Assembly: GCA_037013495.1 (NCBI GenBank)
Contig: CM072803.1
Span: forward strand, 15,084,001-15,148,000
DNA length: 64,000 nt
Direction: 5' to 3'
Source of the DNA: Hippophae tibetana
Taxonomy: Eukaryota > Streptophyta > Magnoliopsida > Rosales > Elaeagnaceae
Part shown: in pieces, positions 48,401-61,860 of the stretch
Layout of the letters: the number at the start of each line of letters is the position of its first letter
How positions within the stretch are numbered: the stretch's first letter is position 1
Position numbers and translations under genes: made by a program
Notes under the pieces: model-generated
The model's database searches: none
Told to the model about the DNA's origin: nothing
What the model saw: only the letters and a program-made list of their open reading frames with translations

Positions 48401-49912
48401 ATATTAACATAATATAGATGAAAAAGTTAATACTATTAGATTTAAGAATATCAATAGTATTAACCATAAAATATAAGACCATTATAGCATTTTATGAAAA
48501 CTTTAAATATATAATTGAAGATATATTAAACTCTATGGGAATTTTAGATAAATATCCCACTTCAATGTGTCATGCATGATAATATAAAGAGAAATAATAT
48601 TATAGTATATTACTTATTATAAAAATAATACTTAATATTTATTTTTTAAAATTTAGTACTATTACTTTTAAAGAATGATGCACAAAAACAAAATTAATTT
48701 TTTATCGTATTATATATAAATTATTTTAACTTTAATAAATTATAATTAAAAAAATTGAAGAAAAATAAATAAAAACATAAAAAAATTATTTATCTTGATA
48801 TGATAATATTTTTAATAATAATAATATTAAATAGTCATAAAAAATAAATACATATTTGTGAAACCCTGAAAAATTATACAAAAAAACAAGCGTGGATAAA
48901 CAAATGGTCAGGACGGGGGCACATGTAACGGGACACGTGTTCCTTTAATATTTTTATAAAGATCTCTTTTTGTTATATTTAAAAATGTACTTATTTATTT
49001 TAAGAAAATACATATCATTATCTTTCCGTCAAGTTTTGAATATTATTTTTTCTTTCCTTTTATTATACTACATATTATATTCATTTTTACTCTCCTATAT
49101 ATTTTTCACTTTTATTTTACCATAATACAATTTTTTTAAATGAACTCTACCGAAGTGATAAATGTTTAATATTTTTTCATAAATTTTAAGAATATTATAT
49201 CCAAAAACCCATATAACTTATATATAATAACGAAAATATAATTTTAATAATATGAAATAAATTTATTTAAATAGAGTCAACATTGAACGAGTTTAAATTA
49301 TTATAATTTAACTTGAATATTGTACGTTTAATATGAAATGATATGTTAAACTTTTTGTAATATTAAAAGCATATAAAGTAGACATAATGTGTGTTATTTT
49401 TGTAATTATAAGTTTTAAAGATATAATTTTATTGTTTTTCTTAAATTCAATAGTTTAATTTTCATATATTTTATTAAAAAATAATACATTTTATCTTATA
49501 TACAATTAATCATTCTGTGTTACTGCACATATAAGACACGTATATAAAACTTGTATAATATGTAAAAACATTAAAATTTATAAATTTTTATAACATCAAT
49601 TATCACATTTTTCATATTATTTTATAATAACTCAATTGAAAAGTGATTCCAAAATGGTTCATTTTTTACTATTAGATTTACGTGCAGTTTCCTCTGAACG
49701 CTCTTCATGACTAAGTAATTGTAAATGACGACCAATATCTAATACATAACACATAAATTATCTAAAACATGAAAACAATTTTCAAGCTCAGCAAATTAAA
49801 AGTAATGATATAAACAATATCGAAATACATATTACAAACTAGTCATATATATTGTAATAATAATAATAATTTCATGCTATAACATATTATATATTATATA
49901 TTAAATCAAAAC
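48401..49912. other. AT-rich spacer, CYP77A 3' flank
   Basis: No gene seen. A cacgtg core (ggacacgtgttcc) lies near 48935 in a GC-richer patch; its function is unknown. The end near 49912 should include the P450 3' UTR. Confidence 0.5.
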
Positions 49913-51481
49913 TCAACCAACCCTAGGTTTGATAGAAGCTTTCAAAGGATTTTTCATAATCACAGTAAACTCCAACTTGCCAGAAAAATCCAACTTAGAC
50001 CCAATTGGATATGATCTCCATTCAAACTCTTGAACCATTCTAGCCAACATAAGATGAAGATGAACTGTTGCCATATTTAAACCAGGACATATCCTCCTTC
50101 CAACTCCAAATGGCATCATTTTAATCCCTTTCACACCTGTTATATCAGCCTCATCTCTACCCGAAACAAACCGGTCCGGGTCAAACTTATCCGGGTTCGA
50201 CCACAGTTTAGGATCCAATCCAATACCGGGCAAATAAATATCCACATTTACATCCGTTGGTATGTGATAACCACCAAGTGTAGTTGGTTCAATCACAGCA
50301 TGGGTTAGTGAAAAATAAGTCGGTGGATGTAATCTCAATACTTCTTTCACAATTGCTTGTAAATAAGGCATTTTCTCAACATCTTTCTCTTCAATTTTTC
50401 TTTGTTCATTGCCCAAAATGCCCTTGATCTCTTCATATAACTTTTCTTGAATCTCAGGATTTGCTATCAATTGAGCTATACCCCATTCAATAGCTGTTGC
50501 TGTTGTGTCCGTACCACCATTAATAAACTCAGAACAAAGTGTTACAAGTTCACTATTTGTAACCAATCTTGACACTTTATCTTCGACTTTAAGGTCAAAA
50601 AGTGTGTCAAGATAAGAAAATGAACAACTGGGTAGGTAATTGTCTAAAAGCCCAGATGGGTTTTCTAATGCTTTACGACGTCGTTCAATAAAAGGTACTA
50701 TAAAATCAACTTGCTCTTTTCTTACCTCTAAAGCCCTTTTTCTCTGTTTCGAGAAAAATGGACTTAAAATTGGAAGATAATCATCAATTCTTGGATCCAA
50801 AGTAATCAAAACAGATTTCATAACTTGATCCATTTTTTGAATTGTATCTTCATCCATTTCAACACCAAAACACATAGCTAAAAGAATATAAAACACAGTA
50901 AAACGAGCATTCTTTAAAACATGTACAACACCTTTGTTCTCTTCACCTTCCACAACTAGTCTCTGTACAAGTTTGTTCATAGCTCTGTCTCTAACATGAT
51001 GAAACTCTTTAAGTCTACTTGAACTCAGCATATTTTGAACCATGTTTTTTCTAAGTGATCTCCAAACAGGGCCATATAGAGAAGCATTTACTGTGAATTT
51101 GTTACAGCTAAAGATGTTTCGAGTTGGGTTTTCTCTGGGACGAGTAGCGAATACTAAACCCTTTTCGATAAGTGCTTCGTGGGCAAGTTTAGAATCACTT
51201 AAGATGATTAAAGTTCTAGTCCCCATTTTGAGTGTAAAAATGGGACCATATTTGGGTTTAAGTTGTTCCACGTATTGAAAAAATGGTTTTTTTGAACGAG
51301 CTACTTGAAAAAGGTTACCTACAATTGGCCAACCTGGAGGACCTGGAGGGAGATTTAGGGTTTGCTTGGATTTGGATTTGGATTTTTGGGTTAGGAGGAA
51401 AATTAGGGCAGAAATGGTGAAGGCTAAGATGCTGAAGAATAAGTTGGATAAATATTCAGAAGAAAAAGGAAGAGAAGCCAT
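49913..51481 (-). CDS. CYP77A: Cytochrome P450, CYP77A subfamily (522 aa, single exon)
   Basis: An ER-anchored haem monooxygenase. Arabidopsis CYP77A4 epoxidises and CYP77A6 in-chain hydroxylates fatty acids for cutin. The N-terminal membrane anchor is residues 10-32, and the proline hinge PPGPPGWP is 45-52. WRSLR is at 140-144, the I-helix oxygen motif NGGTDTTA at 321-328, ExxR at 380-383 (EVLR), the PERF-region DPDRF at 434-438 and the haem loop FGVGRRICPG at 458-467 with Cys465. ATRPRENPTRNIF, FTVNASLYGPVWRSL and SLTHAVIEPTTLGGY are as I recall the CYP77A family; CYP77B differs there. Intronless, as usual for this subfamily, with full length and no lesions. It lies between two inverted viral fossils. 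The exact substrate is not predictable. Confidence 0.96.
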   Translation of the reverse strand: MASLPFSSEYLSNLFFSILAFTISALIFLLTQKSKSKSKQTLNLPPGPPGWPIVGNLFQVARSKKPFFQYVEQLKPKYGPIFTLKMGTRTLIILSDSKLAHEALIEKGLVFATRPRENPTRNIFSCNKFTVNASLYGPVWRSLRKNMVQNMLSSSRLKEFHHVRDRAMNKLVQRLVVEGEENKGVVHVLKNARFTVFYILLAMCFGVEMDEDTIQKMDQVMKSVLITLDPRIDDYLPILSPFFSKQRKRALEVRKEQVDFIVPFIERRRKALENPSGLLDNYLPSCSFSYLDTLFDLKVEDKVSRLVTNSELVTLCSEFINGGTDTTATAIEWGIAQLIANPEIQEKLYEEIKGILGNEQRKIEEKDVEKMPYLQAIVKEVLRLHPPTYFSLTHAVIEPTTLGGYHIPTDVNVDIYLPGIGLDPKLWSNPDKFDPDRFVSGRDEADITGVKGIKMMPFGVGRRICPGLNMATVHLHLMLARMVQEFEWRSYPIGSKLDFSGKLEFTVIMKNPLKASIKPRVG

Positions 51482-51580
51482 TGAGAGAGAGTGATAATTC
51501 GTAGAGAGAGAGATAGAGTGAATGAGTTAAAGGGTAGATAGAGAGTGGTATTGAGATGGTATTTAAGGAAGTTCCTCAAG
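51482..51580 (-). promoter_or_regulatory. CYP77A 5' UTR and candidate TATA element
   Basis: Read on the minus strand, a CT-rich leader (tctctatctctctctctacg) precedes the ATG, and ccttaaatacc at 51558-51568 is a TATA-like sequence about 80 bp upstream. Position and composition fit a plant core promoter, but the TATA match is imperfect. Confidence 0.4.
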
Positions 51581-54500
51581 GAAGGGCATGAAATTGCTGG
51601 TGGGTTTATTTATGGCCATTACAAAGGGGACAACTCTCATCTACCGAGTTGTGCGTTATTTAATACGGAAATAATATATATTCATCAAAAATTCAATTAT
51701 TTTTTATTAAATATTTATTTTTTAAAAAATTAAATTTTATTACCCTAAAATAACATGAAATCGTATATTCAAATAACAATAAATAATTTATTAATAATAT
51801 AATATTGAATAATTTATTTCTTTTTATGCATTATATTTTCTTAAAAATGTAAAAAGATATGCCAATAAAATAAATATTTGAATGTATTATTCATTTTATC
51901 TCTATTAAAATTATTATTGAATAAAATTATTATTGAATAAAATTATTATTAAATAAATATTATTATAATAATAATAATTTATATTATAATAATATTAATT
52001 TATTAATATATTTTTTATCTAATAATAATATGAGTAAAGTAAATATTTTATATACTTTGGGTGACTATTATCATAAATATTATAATAATTTATTAATTAT
52101 AATTAATTTTATTTAATGATATTATAATTTAATTAATAAAATAAATAACATGTATATTTAATATATTTATAAATAAAATTTATATTTATTATAAATTTAT
52201 GATACTATAATTAATATAATGTTAAATTTATATAATTATATTTAATAAAAAAGATATATTATTAACACATCTTATTTTATTATTTTCATAATATATTTAT
52301 CATTAATTTTAAAAATTATTAAAATATTCTTAATAAATTTTAATCAATATAAAATAAATAAATTAATAATAAAAAGATACTTTTCACAATTTTTAAATTT
52401 AATAATAAATAATATAAAATGTAATAATAACTTTACCAAAAAAAAACATATTTGCTATAATATATATATATAGAATTGCTGAATGTAAATATTGTTAAAA
52501 GCAGGAGACAGTTTTGAAAATACAATGAAAAAGTTGTTAAAAACCAAAAAACCAAAAAAAAGTAGAAATAGTGTAACTTGTTGAGCATCTTAAATGCAAA
52601 GCAACTACCCACCCTGAACCGACATAAATACATATTATACCTGTTTCAATAAAATATAAAATACAGCCTATGAATTTGGTGTGGCTCCAACATCAAAAGG
52701 CAATAAATCAACTAGTGGATTTCACATATAATTTAAGTACTACACTTTAAGTTAATAACAAAAAACGACGGTAGGAAAAACAAATTATCAATAATACTCT
52801 TAATTATATTTTTATTATTTTTTTAATAATATATATATATATATATATAATATTTTTAAATTTTTTTAAAGAAATTTAATGTTATATTTTATACATGTTA
52901 CTTAAATAATGATACAAATAAAAATGAGAAAATGATTTAAAATGTTACTATTAGTGCTATTAAAAAATTATCATGTTTTTAAATTCATTTATTTAGATCT
53001 TTAAGAAATATTTATTAATTTTACCATAACGATATTGTTACAACTTATGTTATTATTATCATAAAAATATATAATTTATTAATAAAATTTTATGTAATAA
53101 TAATCGTATTAATTTATAATTAGTACGAGGAGTAAAATATATATTTTATATATTTTATATATTTTTATTGTGATAATAATAAAAATTATTGTGATAATGA
53201 AAAATATTAAATACATATAAACTTATATTTACTTTCATACTTACACCTCTTACCTCTTATGTTGTAATACATATTAGTATTATAAATTTATAAAAATAAA
53301 TTATTATTTATATAATATGATATAAAAATATGAGTGTAATTTTATGTGATATTATGAATTTCTCATCGATAATAAGTCTAAAAATTTGATATTTATAAAA
53401 TAAAAAATATTAATTTTAGAGTAATTAGATATTTACTTCATAATTTAATATTTTAAAATTATTAAAAATAAAAATATTATTTTAATTTTAATAAAATTTA
53501 GTCTAATATGTATATTCAATCTAAAATAGTCTTATTATCAAAATTTTTATTTTAAAAAATATATAATTATTAAATTATAAATATAAAATATAAAATAATC
53601 TAATATTGATTTTTGTTTTTTTTCCATTAAATATCAATTACCTTAGTCTAAGGTAGCTAAATCGTGAACTTTTGTGATAATTACCCAATGACAGAGGTTC
53701 CTTAAATACATATGATGCGATAGAACTCCTCTCATTGGATGAATTCGGTCAAACTGGTTGAATATTTTACGTAAGATTATATTTGATGGCAAGTGCATGA
53801 CATTGATATGTCGTGTATATTAATGTTATTTTTAGGATAATGTTTTTATTTACCATTAATTTTTTTATTTATTTAAAATAAATTGAGATAAAATAAAAAT
53901 AATCATCTAACTCATGAAACATTTAAAATATGTTACTCTATATTTTTTTATGTTAAAGATAATATACATAAAATTTATAATAACATTATAAAATATTTTT
54001 ATATCTTAACAACACTTTTTAAAATTTTATAAATCTTTAAATATTATTCTTAATATTTTTATAATATCTCAATATTTTCACCCATGCCATGTTTATTTGA
54101 AAATTATAAAAATAATACCTCTAAGATTTATAACAATAAAAATAATATACTAATAACATTAAATGAGATAAAATAATCATATTTTAATTTGAATGATGTT
54201 TAATATAAATAATATGTTAAAGTTTTTTAATAATAAAAATATATGAGTTAGACATAAATTGTAATTTTTTAACTATGAAAGTTTTAAAAGTATTATTTTG
54301 ATTTTTTACTAAGTTCATCTTCTTAAGTATATTTACTAATGAAATTTATTTTATTACTATTTTTTTAAATTGGAAGCATATTTTAATTTTATTTGATATA
54401 TTATATTTCTAATATAGATAATTACACACTAGTGCACTCATGGAGTAACTTATAAAAAAAACTCACTTTAATATTTTAATTGATTTTGTTTAATATTTTA

Positions 54501-54869
54501 ATAAAAAATATGTTTACTTTCTTAAGAACTTAAAAAAATTATATTTTTTATGTTATAAAAAATAAATATATGCTTTTTATTAAGAGATTAAAAATAAAAT
54601 TTCAAATATTAAAAAAATTAGGCTACAATTAAAAAAATTGTTGCATGATAATGTCATGGTAAAAAAAGGTTATTAAGTTTCTAAGTTTTTTTTGTCTAAT
54701 AGTCGGAATAATATCTCAAATGCTCAGGTTTATAAAAATATCTAGAATACTTATAGAGTATGGTTAATACCATTGGTATTAATTTTCAATCTATTATTAT
54801 TCATAGTACTATTCCTTAGCTTTATACCAATTTTTACAGATCAAATAAATTTTTAATCGAGGGTTAATA
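51581..54869. other. Very AT-rich intergenic region with AT microsatellites
   Basis: No gene. Simple (TA)n tracts lie at about 52458-52472 and 52828-52850. About 53100-54600 is low-complexity A/T with stops in all frames. No element ends could be delimited. Confidence 0.55.
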
Positions 54870-57800
54870 TTGATTGAATTGACCTAGTTGATGATCTTTG
54901 TCTATTTGCGGAATATAATAATTTATCTAAAAAGCTTATTATTAGTTGGTATAATTCTAATTTTATTTTATATTCATTACAATTGCAAAGTATATTATGT
55001 TCTTCATTTTGTTGATTACTTATTTCTAATCTTAAATATATTAATTGTCTTTTAAAATTTAAAATTATTCTTTCATTTGTTAAATCTAATAATTCTAATT
55101 TATGTACTAATGATTCGATGTTTATATCGTATTATCTTGATAAGTCATATGTGTTGAATACACATTATTTTGTTGTATTCGTAGTATACAAATAAGTTTT
55201 TACTATGTACATATAATGTACTTGTAATCTTGGAAGAAATAGTATCCAAATATTAAGTTGTTGAATTCCTCTTCTTCTATTCTTACATATTTTTGACTAA
55301 AATAGTTTCTTAACGTCTTTGAAACAAGATGATCTATGATGTTTGTGATAAATTTAATATAATTTGTGTAGATGTCTAACAAGGTTTTAAATTCATTAAA
55401 TATTTCAAGACAAGTTTCATAATCTTTATCTTTAAAGTATTCATTTAAATGATAGAAATAGCCTTTTTCAAAACTTTTCTAATAGAATTAGATTTTATCT
55501 TTAATTTCATTCGGAGTTGGTCGTTTATTTTTAAAAACAGTTTTTATTTTCCTATTTATGAGTATTATAACTTGATGTAAGAAAATATTCAACATTCAAG
55601 ATTCTTAACTGGCTTAAATTTATAATTATTATACCTGAATTTAATGGGTCTACCACGATCTTTCCTCATGTTATTCTCCTTTTATTACACCTGTTATTCC
55701 TCAATTTTGCTAAAACCTCAACGCCCTCCTAGTAATAGCGAGCCTTCTACATCTGTACATAAATGATCTCTAATATTTGACTTACTAGAAAAGAGTAACA
55801 TAACTCCATTTTATTTATAAGATAATAATTATTACAACTTAAGGCCAACTAAGAACCTTGAAGGGATTCTACGCCGCCCATACTTCTTGGGTATAAAATT
55901 ACTGGTTTTAAGACTTCTAAATAGAAAAAATTTCTATGCTAAAGTTTTTTTGTTTTTTAGAGTAGAGAGCTCTAGATTTTTGTGTGTTCGTGTCCTTTGA
56001 AATGAGTATAAGGGTTTTTTTTATAGCATAAGGAATCATTGTTTACAATACTAGAATTATTATTTTACCCTTACTTTGATAATTCATCTGCTTTTTGCTT
56101 TAAATCATAGCCACTTCTTTTTTCCTCGGCACATGCTACCGACTAAAATGTAGGGATTACATATTTATTTTTTTATTGTCTTTTATCGACAGTTCCTTTC
56201 TTTATTCTGACAAAGCCATGCTATTGTGGAAAATGATGATGAATTTACTAGTTGAATAATTTACTTTGATCTCAGTAGAATTGTAAATCTTCCTAAGTTT
56301 AGTAAATTTGGCTTAACATTTGACCTCTTAGTACACAAAGTTCTTTTGTGTTGAATTCTTTTTCTAGAAGTGCCCTTGGTCTGGGAACTTCTATGTTTGT
56401 GTTAGAAATCCCTATCTTGATGAAGTGGTAAGGTGTGATACATCCTTCCTCATTCCAGTCCATTAATGAACTAAAAAATCTAAGATAAACAAGCTTGTCA
56501 CTTACTTTAATCTTCCTTCTGAAGTTCTTGATTACTCTTTTAAAATTTTCTGGGAAGTAATTTAATTCACTTAAATTAATCCCTGGATATATATTTTCTA
56601 TTAATCCTGCATGGAAAGCTTTATAAATAAATATTGGATCAACTCCTTCTAAGATATTGAATTTACTTCCTGTATGAAATTCCTTGTCAGTGGTATAGAA
56701 CTTTAGGTTCTTCCTTTTTATTTCGAATTATCTCTTTAGAGGTTTCACCTTCTTTAGTTTGGATTTTTAATGAAGATTCCTCTTTTGAGATTTTGAGCTC
56801 TAGAAGTTATTTTGAACAATTAAGTTCTTCCATTTTATTTCCTATCTCCATAAGAGATTTCTCGAGGTATAACAACTCGAGTTGTTCCTGTAGGATTTTT
56901 ATTTCCTTTTCCTTTATCTTGATCTTGATGTCAAGATGTTCCATTCCTAAAAGCATAAAAGTAGTTGGATGTGCTAATTCTCTAGTAAGAGCATGGACTA
57001 GGCTAATCTTATCCTGGAAGATGTTCAATATCAAAATTATAATTGTTGAACCATTGTTGCCATCTAACTAATTTTGCTTGTTTGTAATCGCATGTAATAT
57101 TAGTTCTTAAGAAATAACCACATTCTTGTTATCTATTATAATAATGAATCTGGAATTTATAACATATGTTTCAAATTTCTTAATGGCTCTTTTAATAGCT
57201 AAATATTCTTTTTCATTATTGTGCTAATTTAATTCTGGACCATGGAAGGAGTCTGATGTATATCTACAAAGATATTCTTCTTTGTCATCTACTTTTGCTT
57301 TCAAAACTACTCTCCAATATTTTTGTGAAGCATCTATTTTAATTATTATTTTATCATTTTGCCACGGGTGGTATAAAGTTGACAAATTTTTTACCTTTTC
57401 TTTTAATTTTTCCATAAACAATGTATCTTCTTCTATGCATTTCTTGATATGATCTTTCTTTAATTTTGCTTCTAAAGATTTTCGCATTTCTACAAGTTTC
57501 TTAATATATGCTTCTACATAAGTTAAGCATCATAAAAATATTTGTAATTGGTTTTTGTCTTTTAATTCACTAGGAAAACCTTGTATATTATTTAGTATAT
57601 GTGATTGTAGATTATGCTTTCCATTTTTAATTTTCAACCTTAAATATTTAATTTTTTGTTGCGCAAGTACTATTTTCTTTTTAGATAGTACAATGCATTT
57701 TTCCTACATTCTTGTAGAATATTGATAATATCCAAATAGTGTTTATTTAATTTATTACTGAAAACTAAAATATCATCTATGTAAACACAAAAAATATCTT

Positions 57801-60800
57801 GTAATTTCTTGAAGATGTTATCCATATATCTTTGAAAGATACTTGGAGCTTGTTTTAGCCCAAATGGTATAACTGCCCATTGGAATTGTCCTTGGGGTAA
57901 TTGAATGCCGTTAATTTTTGAGATTATTTACCCAGTCTTATTTTCCAAAATTTGTTTTTGCAATCAAAACTTGAGAAATATTTCTTTCCTTTTATTAATG
58001 ATAAAATTTCTTATTTCTTTGCAATGAAGTATCAATCATCAATGTTTTATTTATTTAATGTTTTAAAGTTTATTATCATTCTCTTTTTTCCTTTTATTTT
58101 CTTAGTTTTTTTTCAACTAAGAATGATGTACTATAGTGAGTTGAATTACTTGGTACTATGACTTTTAATTCTAAAAGTTCCTAAATTTTTTTTCCAAATT
58201 CAATCTTGTCTTCTGGAGTGTAAATCATTAGTTTTACTCTTATGACCTTGTTAGGATTTCTTAATTTTATGTTTAACTATTGTCTTAGATTTATTTATTT
58301 TTGAATCCAAAGGATTTTCTAAACTAACTATTTTTAATAGTTTTCTAATGCATGTTAGGGCTTTGTATTCCTGTATTTCATGGAGAAAATAATTTTGTTT
58401 CTCTTCTATATCTAATTAAATATTTTCTAAGTAAGGTTTTTATTGGTCTATCTCACCACGTTTTCGTTGGTTTGTCTCTCCACGTTTTTTTTTCTTTTTA
58501 TGTTGTTGCATAAAAGAAGGGTTTGAGACAGATAAATATTTTCTTATTTTTGAGACATAGATGGTATATCCTTCTAGGATAATAAGACTTATTTTGTCTA
58601 AATATTGTATGAAAGGTTGATATAGGTTTAAGAAATTATTTCGTATGAACAAATCAACTCTTGTTTCTTGTTGATATATGGTAAGAATGTGAAACTTTTC
58701 TCTTCTTATTATTATATATGTATCTTTAATACCTTATTAAGATTTATTGTAGTATTATTAGCAATTCTTACAATTAAATCTTTTGGCACTTGTTTCTAGT
58801 GTTCTTCAGGAAATACATATTTACTGGCTACACACATACTAGTTCTTGTATTTATATATGTATGTAAATGATAAGTGAAATAGCCTTTAAATTTTAGTCC
58901 TACTTTAATGTAAGTATTATTTAGATTTGTAATACTTTACAAATCATTCATCTTTTGACGAAGAATACCCATAATTTGAGTGTTTATATTCTGAGTCAGT
59001 TATTTCTTCCTCAGTTTCTTCCAATTGATAGATACTATAAGTATCATCTATATCAAATTTCTCTAAGATTTTTACTTTACGTGGGATTTTTTTTTAATTT
59101 CTTTATATGTTGAAATGTGTTTGGACATTCGTTGGTATAATATCATTTTTCATTATAGATTCAACATCTACATTTTTTTAAGGGCAATAATTCCTATTTT
59201 CAAAAGATTTATACATTTTCCTTCTAAAATATCTTTTCTTATAGGTTTCTCTATTAAATCTCTTTTTATATTTTTGGAAATCTTGTTTTCTAAATTTATA
59301 TCTTTTAAATCTTTTATATTTTTTATATTTATATTTATGTTTATAATATTTTATATTACATCCATATTTTTCTGATATTCTAAAATCTTTTGTATCACAA
59401 CATATTTTATCATTTCCTCTTATTTGTTTATTTTCTTTTCTTTTTTGGTATTTAATAATTATCCAACTTTTAAGGTTTCTTATTCTTCTTCCTAGAGTAT
59501 TTGGTATAGTTTCTCTATTTCTATTTTCCCAACGTTCTATTAGGGTTTTATGTAGTGTTACATGTAATTTTTTGGAAAAAACATTTCTTTATAAGTTGTT
59601 TACATAGATGGTGATAATTTATGATAATACATTTCATATTCACAAATAAAATAATCTATGTAACACATGTTACAAATAAATTCCTTGTTTATTTCATTGA
59701 TTTTATTTTCACTGGATTCAGTGATAGTTCTTTCTTTATCTTCTCCAATAAATTCCTTGTATATTTCATTTATTATTGTATCCAAGTATTCTCTTCCTAT
59801 ATGAGTATTCCCTTGTATTAACAAATGTTGTTGATCTGTTAAGTTTGAAAACTAAACTTTAACATTTCCTGTCATTTTATATGCTACAAGTATCCTACAA
59901 ATTGAAGGGTTTGTTTGGGTAGTTTGAGAGGTTTATATGAGCACACTCATACCACTAGCACATTCATCTAAGACTTTTTTCTTATCTCTTATACAATCTA
60001 AATCTAAAAGATTAGACTTATAATTATCATGGAGTTTGAGTTCTGATAGAATACTACCTCTAATTTCTCAATGCAAAGCATTCTCCATTTTAGGAGGTTG
60101 TCTTCTTCTATATGTGGCGTCAGTTTGTTTTGTTCTTTGGCTATATCTTTCTCCCCTATGTGGATCAGATGTTCCTTCTTGGTAAGGAATTGGTAATGAA
60201 ATTGGTTTCATATGACCTTTTGAGTCATATTTTCTAGTTAAGAATCAAACTAATTGATTATTGTCGTATCAACTTTTTTTTTGTACAAAGTTTTTCACTA
60301 TAATGTTATTCTATTTCTTCGTTAGTTAGTATTAATAAAATAACTAATTTTTCTATATCTCTATTTTCAGGGTTCATGAATTTTCTCTTTAATTCCTTTC
60401 TATATTCCATTAAATTGAAATTATATCTTTTTTCTCGGATCTTTCTTCGTTTTTTCATTTTTTTTTCTTTTTTAGGAATTAGAGTATCTGATCTCTTAGG
60501 TAGTTCTTCTTTTAGTCATTCTAAGGAATCATATTTATGACCTATAATTTCATTATTTCTATGTATTTTGTATACATCTTTTCTTAATTTTGAAAATTCC
60601 TTGTGTATATCTTGTTGTAGTTTATTATAATCATATTCCTTTATTTCCTTTAATAATTCTTTTTGGGCAACTATTATTAAATATTTTGTGTTTGATTCTT
60701 GGACTAAATCCATTTTCTCTATTAATAGTTGCATAGTTTCAAATAACGTTGCTTGATTTTTTGCTATGCCTACTAGGCTTTCATTTACTTCTAAATGCAT

Positions 60801-61860
60801 ATTTTTTATTTTATCTTTAAACATTATTATTTTTCTAATATACAATCATGAACTAATGTCTTCATTATTTGGACTTCATCTTTTAGTTTTTTCACTTCTT
60901 CTTGGTTAGAGTTTTCTCTTTTATGATCTATGAATGTAAACCTTGGGACATTATTATTCCTAACAACATTACTTTTTCTTCGTATTATCAGGAGTTCTTC
61001 TTAATTGTCATTCTTTTGGTATTTCAAAATCTGTTAGTATCTTTGGTTTTATTATGTGTCCAAATTCTTTAAAAGTTTTGTCTATTTTTATAAATTTATT
61101 TTGTCCGTATATTAAACTTTTGTGACTATTTGTTAAAGAATATTCCACTAATGTATTGAAAATTGATGATTTTCCTCTTTCAAATTCATAAGATAGACTT
61201 AATACATGGTTTAGGTTTTTATCATGGATATTAATAAAAAATCTAAGATATGTTGTAAATTTTAACTTTTGGTAACCTAAGTTACTATAGATCATTCCTA
61301 GTAAGACATCTTTTCTATTTATGATTATGTTATCTAGTAATATTATTTTTATTAGTGTATATATTCTTTCTCTGAAATGAGTTTTTATTAATATTTGAAT
61401 TCCTCTTAAATGAATGTTTCTATTTTTTTTCTTTATCTTTATAGAGAATTTTGGATAATTTGTTTAATATAATTTTTTTATCAATTAATGGTATATTATA
61501 CATTCTTTTTGCATATAATTTTAATACATATTTTTTTATTACTTATGCTATAATAAATTATGTTTTTCTTAGGGAATAATTTTCTTAACAAGAATAATGA
61601 GTTTTTAAATGTATCTTATTTTTTAAGATTTAATTTTACTTTTTAAATTTCTTTTTACTTTTTACTATTTCATGTGAAAAATATCATGAGATTTCTTTTG
61701 TTTCTAGGTCTATTATTTCTTGACTTAATTTTTCTTCTATTCTAAAAACGTTATTATTTACTTCCGTTAGATTTAAATTATATTATGTTTCAAGGATATT
61801 TTTAAATTTTTTGAAACCTTAAGATTTTTTTTGAAAATATCTCAAAATTTGATGTTATCT
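54870..61860 (-). mobile_element. Endogenous pararetrovirus (Caulimoviridae), copy 2, minus strand
   Basis: A second broken copy of the same or a close virus, inverted relative to copy 1. Parts on the minus strand from right to left: movement-protein region (about 61860-61000), coiled-coil region (60845-60516), coat-protein region with zinc knuckle remains (about 60300-58960), protease/RT (about 58950-57600), RNase H (about 57490-57000), transactivator region (about 56800-56190), promoter with TATAAA near 56030, and a leader with a short open frame opening MRKDRGRPIKFRYNN (near 55672). A further stretch (about 55560-54880, e.g. LEISNQQNEEHN) lies beyond; copy 1 lacks it. Many breaks, old. Both ends are approximate. 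Confidence 0.85.

Noticed and set aside
49913-51481. CYP77B assignment for the P450
   Set aside because: NPTRNIF, FTVNAS and THAVIEPTTLGGY stretches follow CYP77A; CYP77B differs at these places as I recall.
52433-52633. 66-codon minus-strand frame in the P450 upstream region
   Set aside because: Phe/Leu/Tyr-rich chance frame in AT-rich DNA with no motif.
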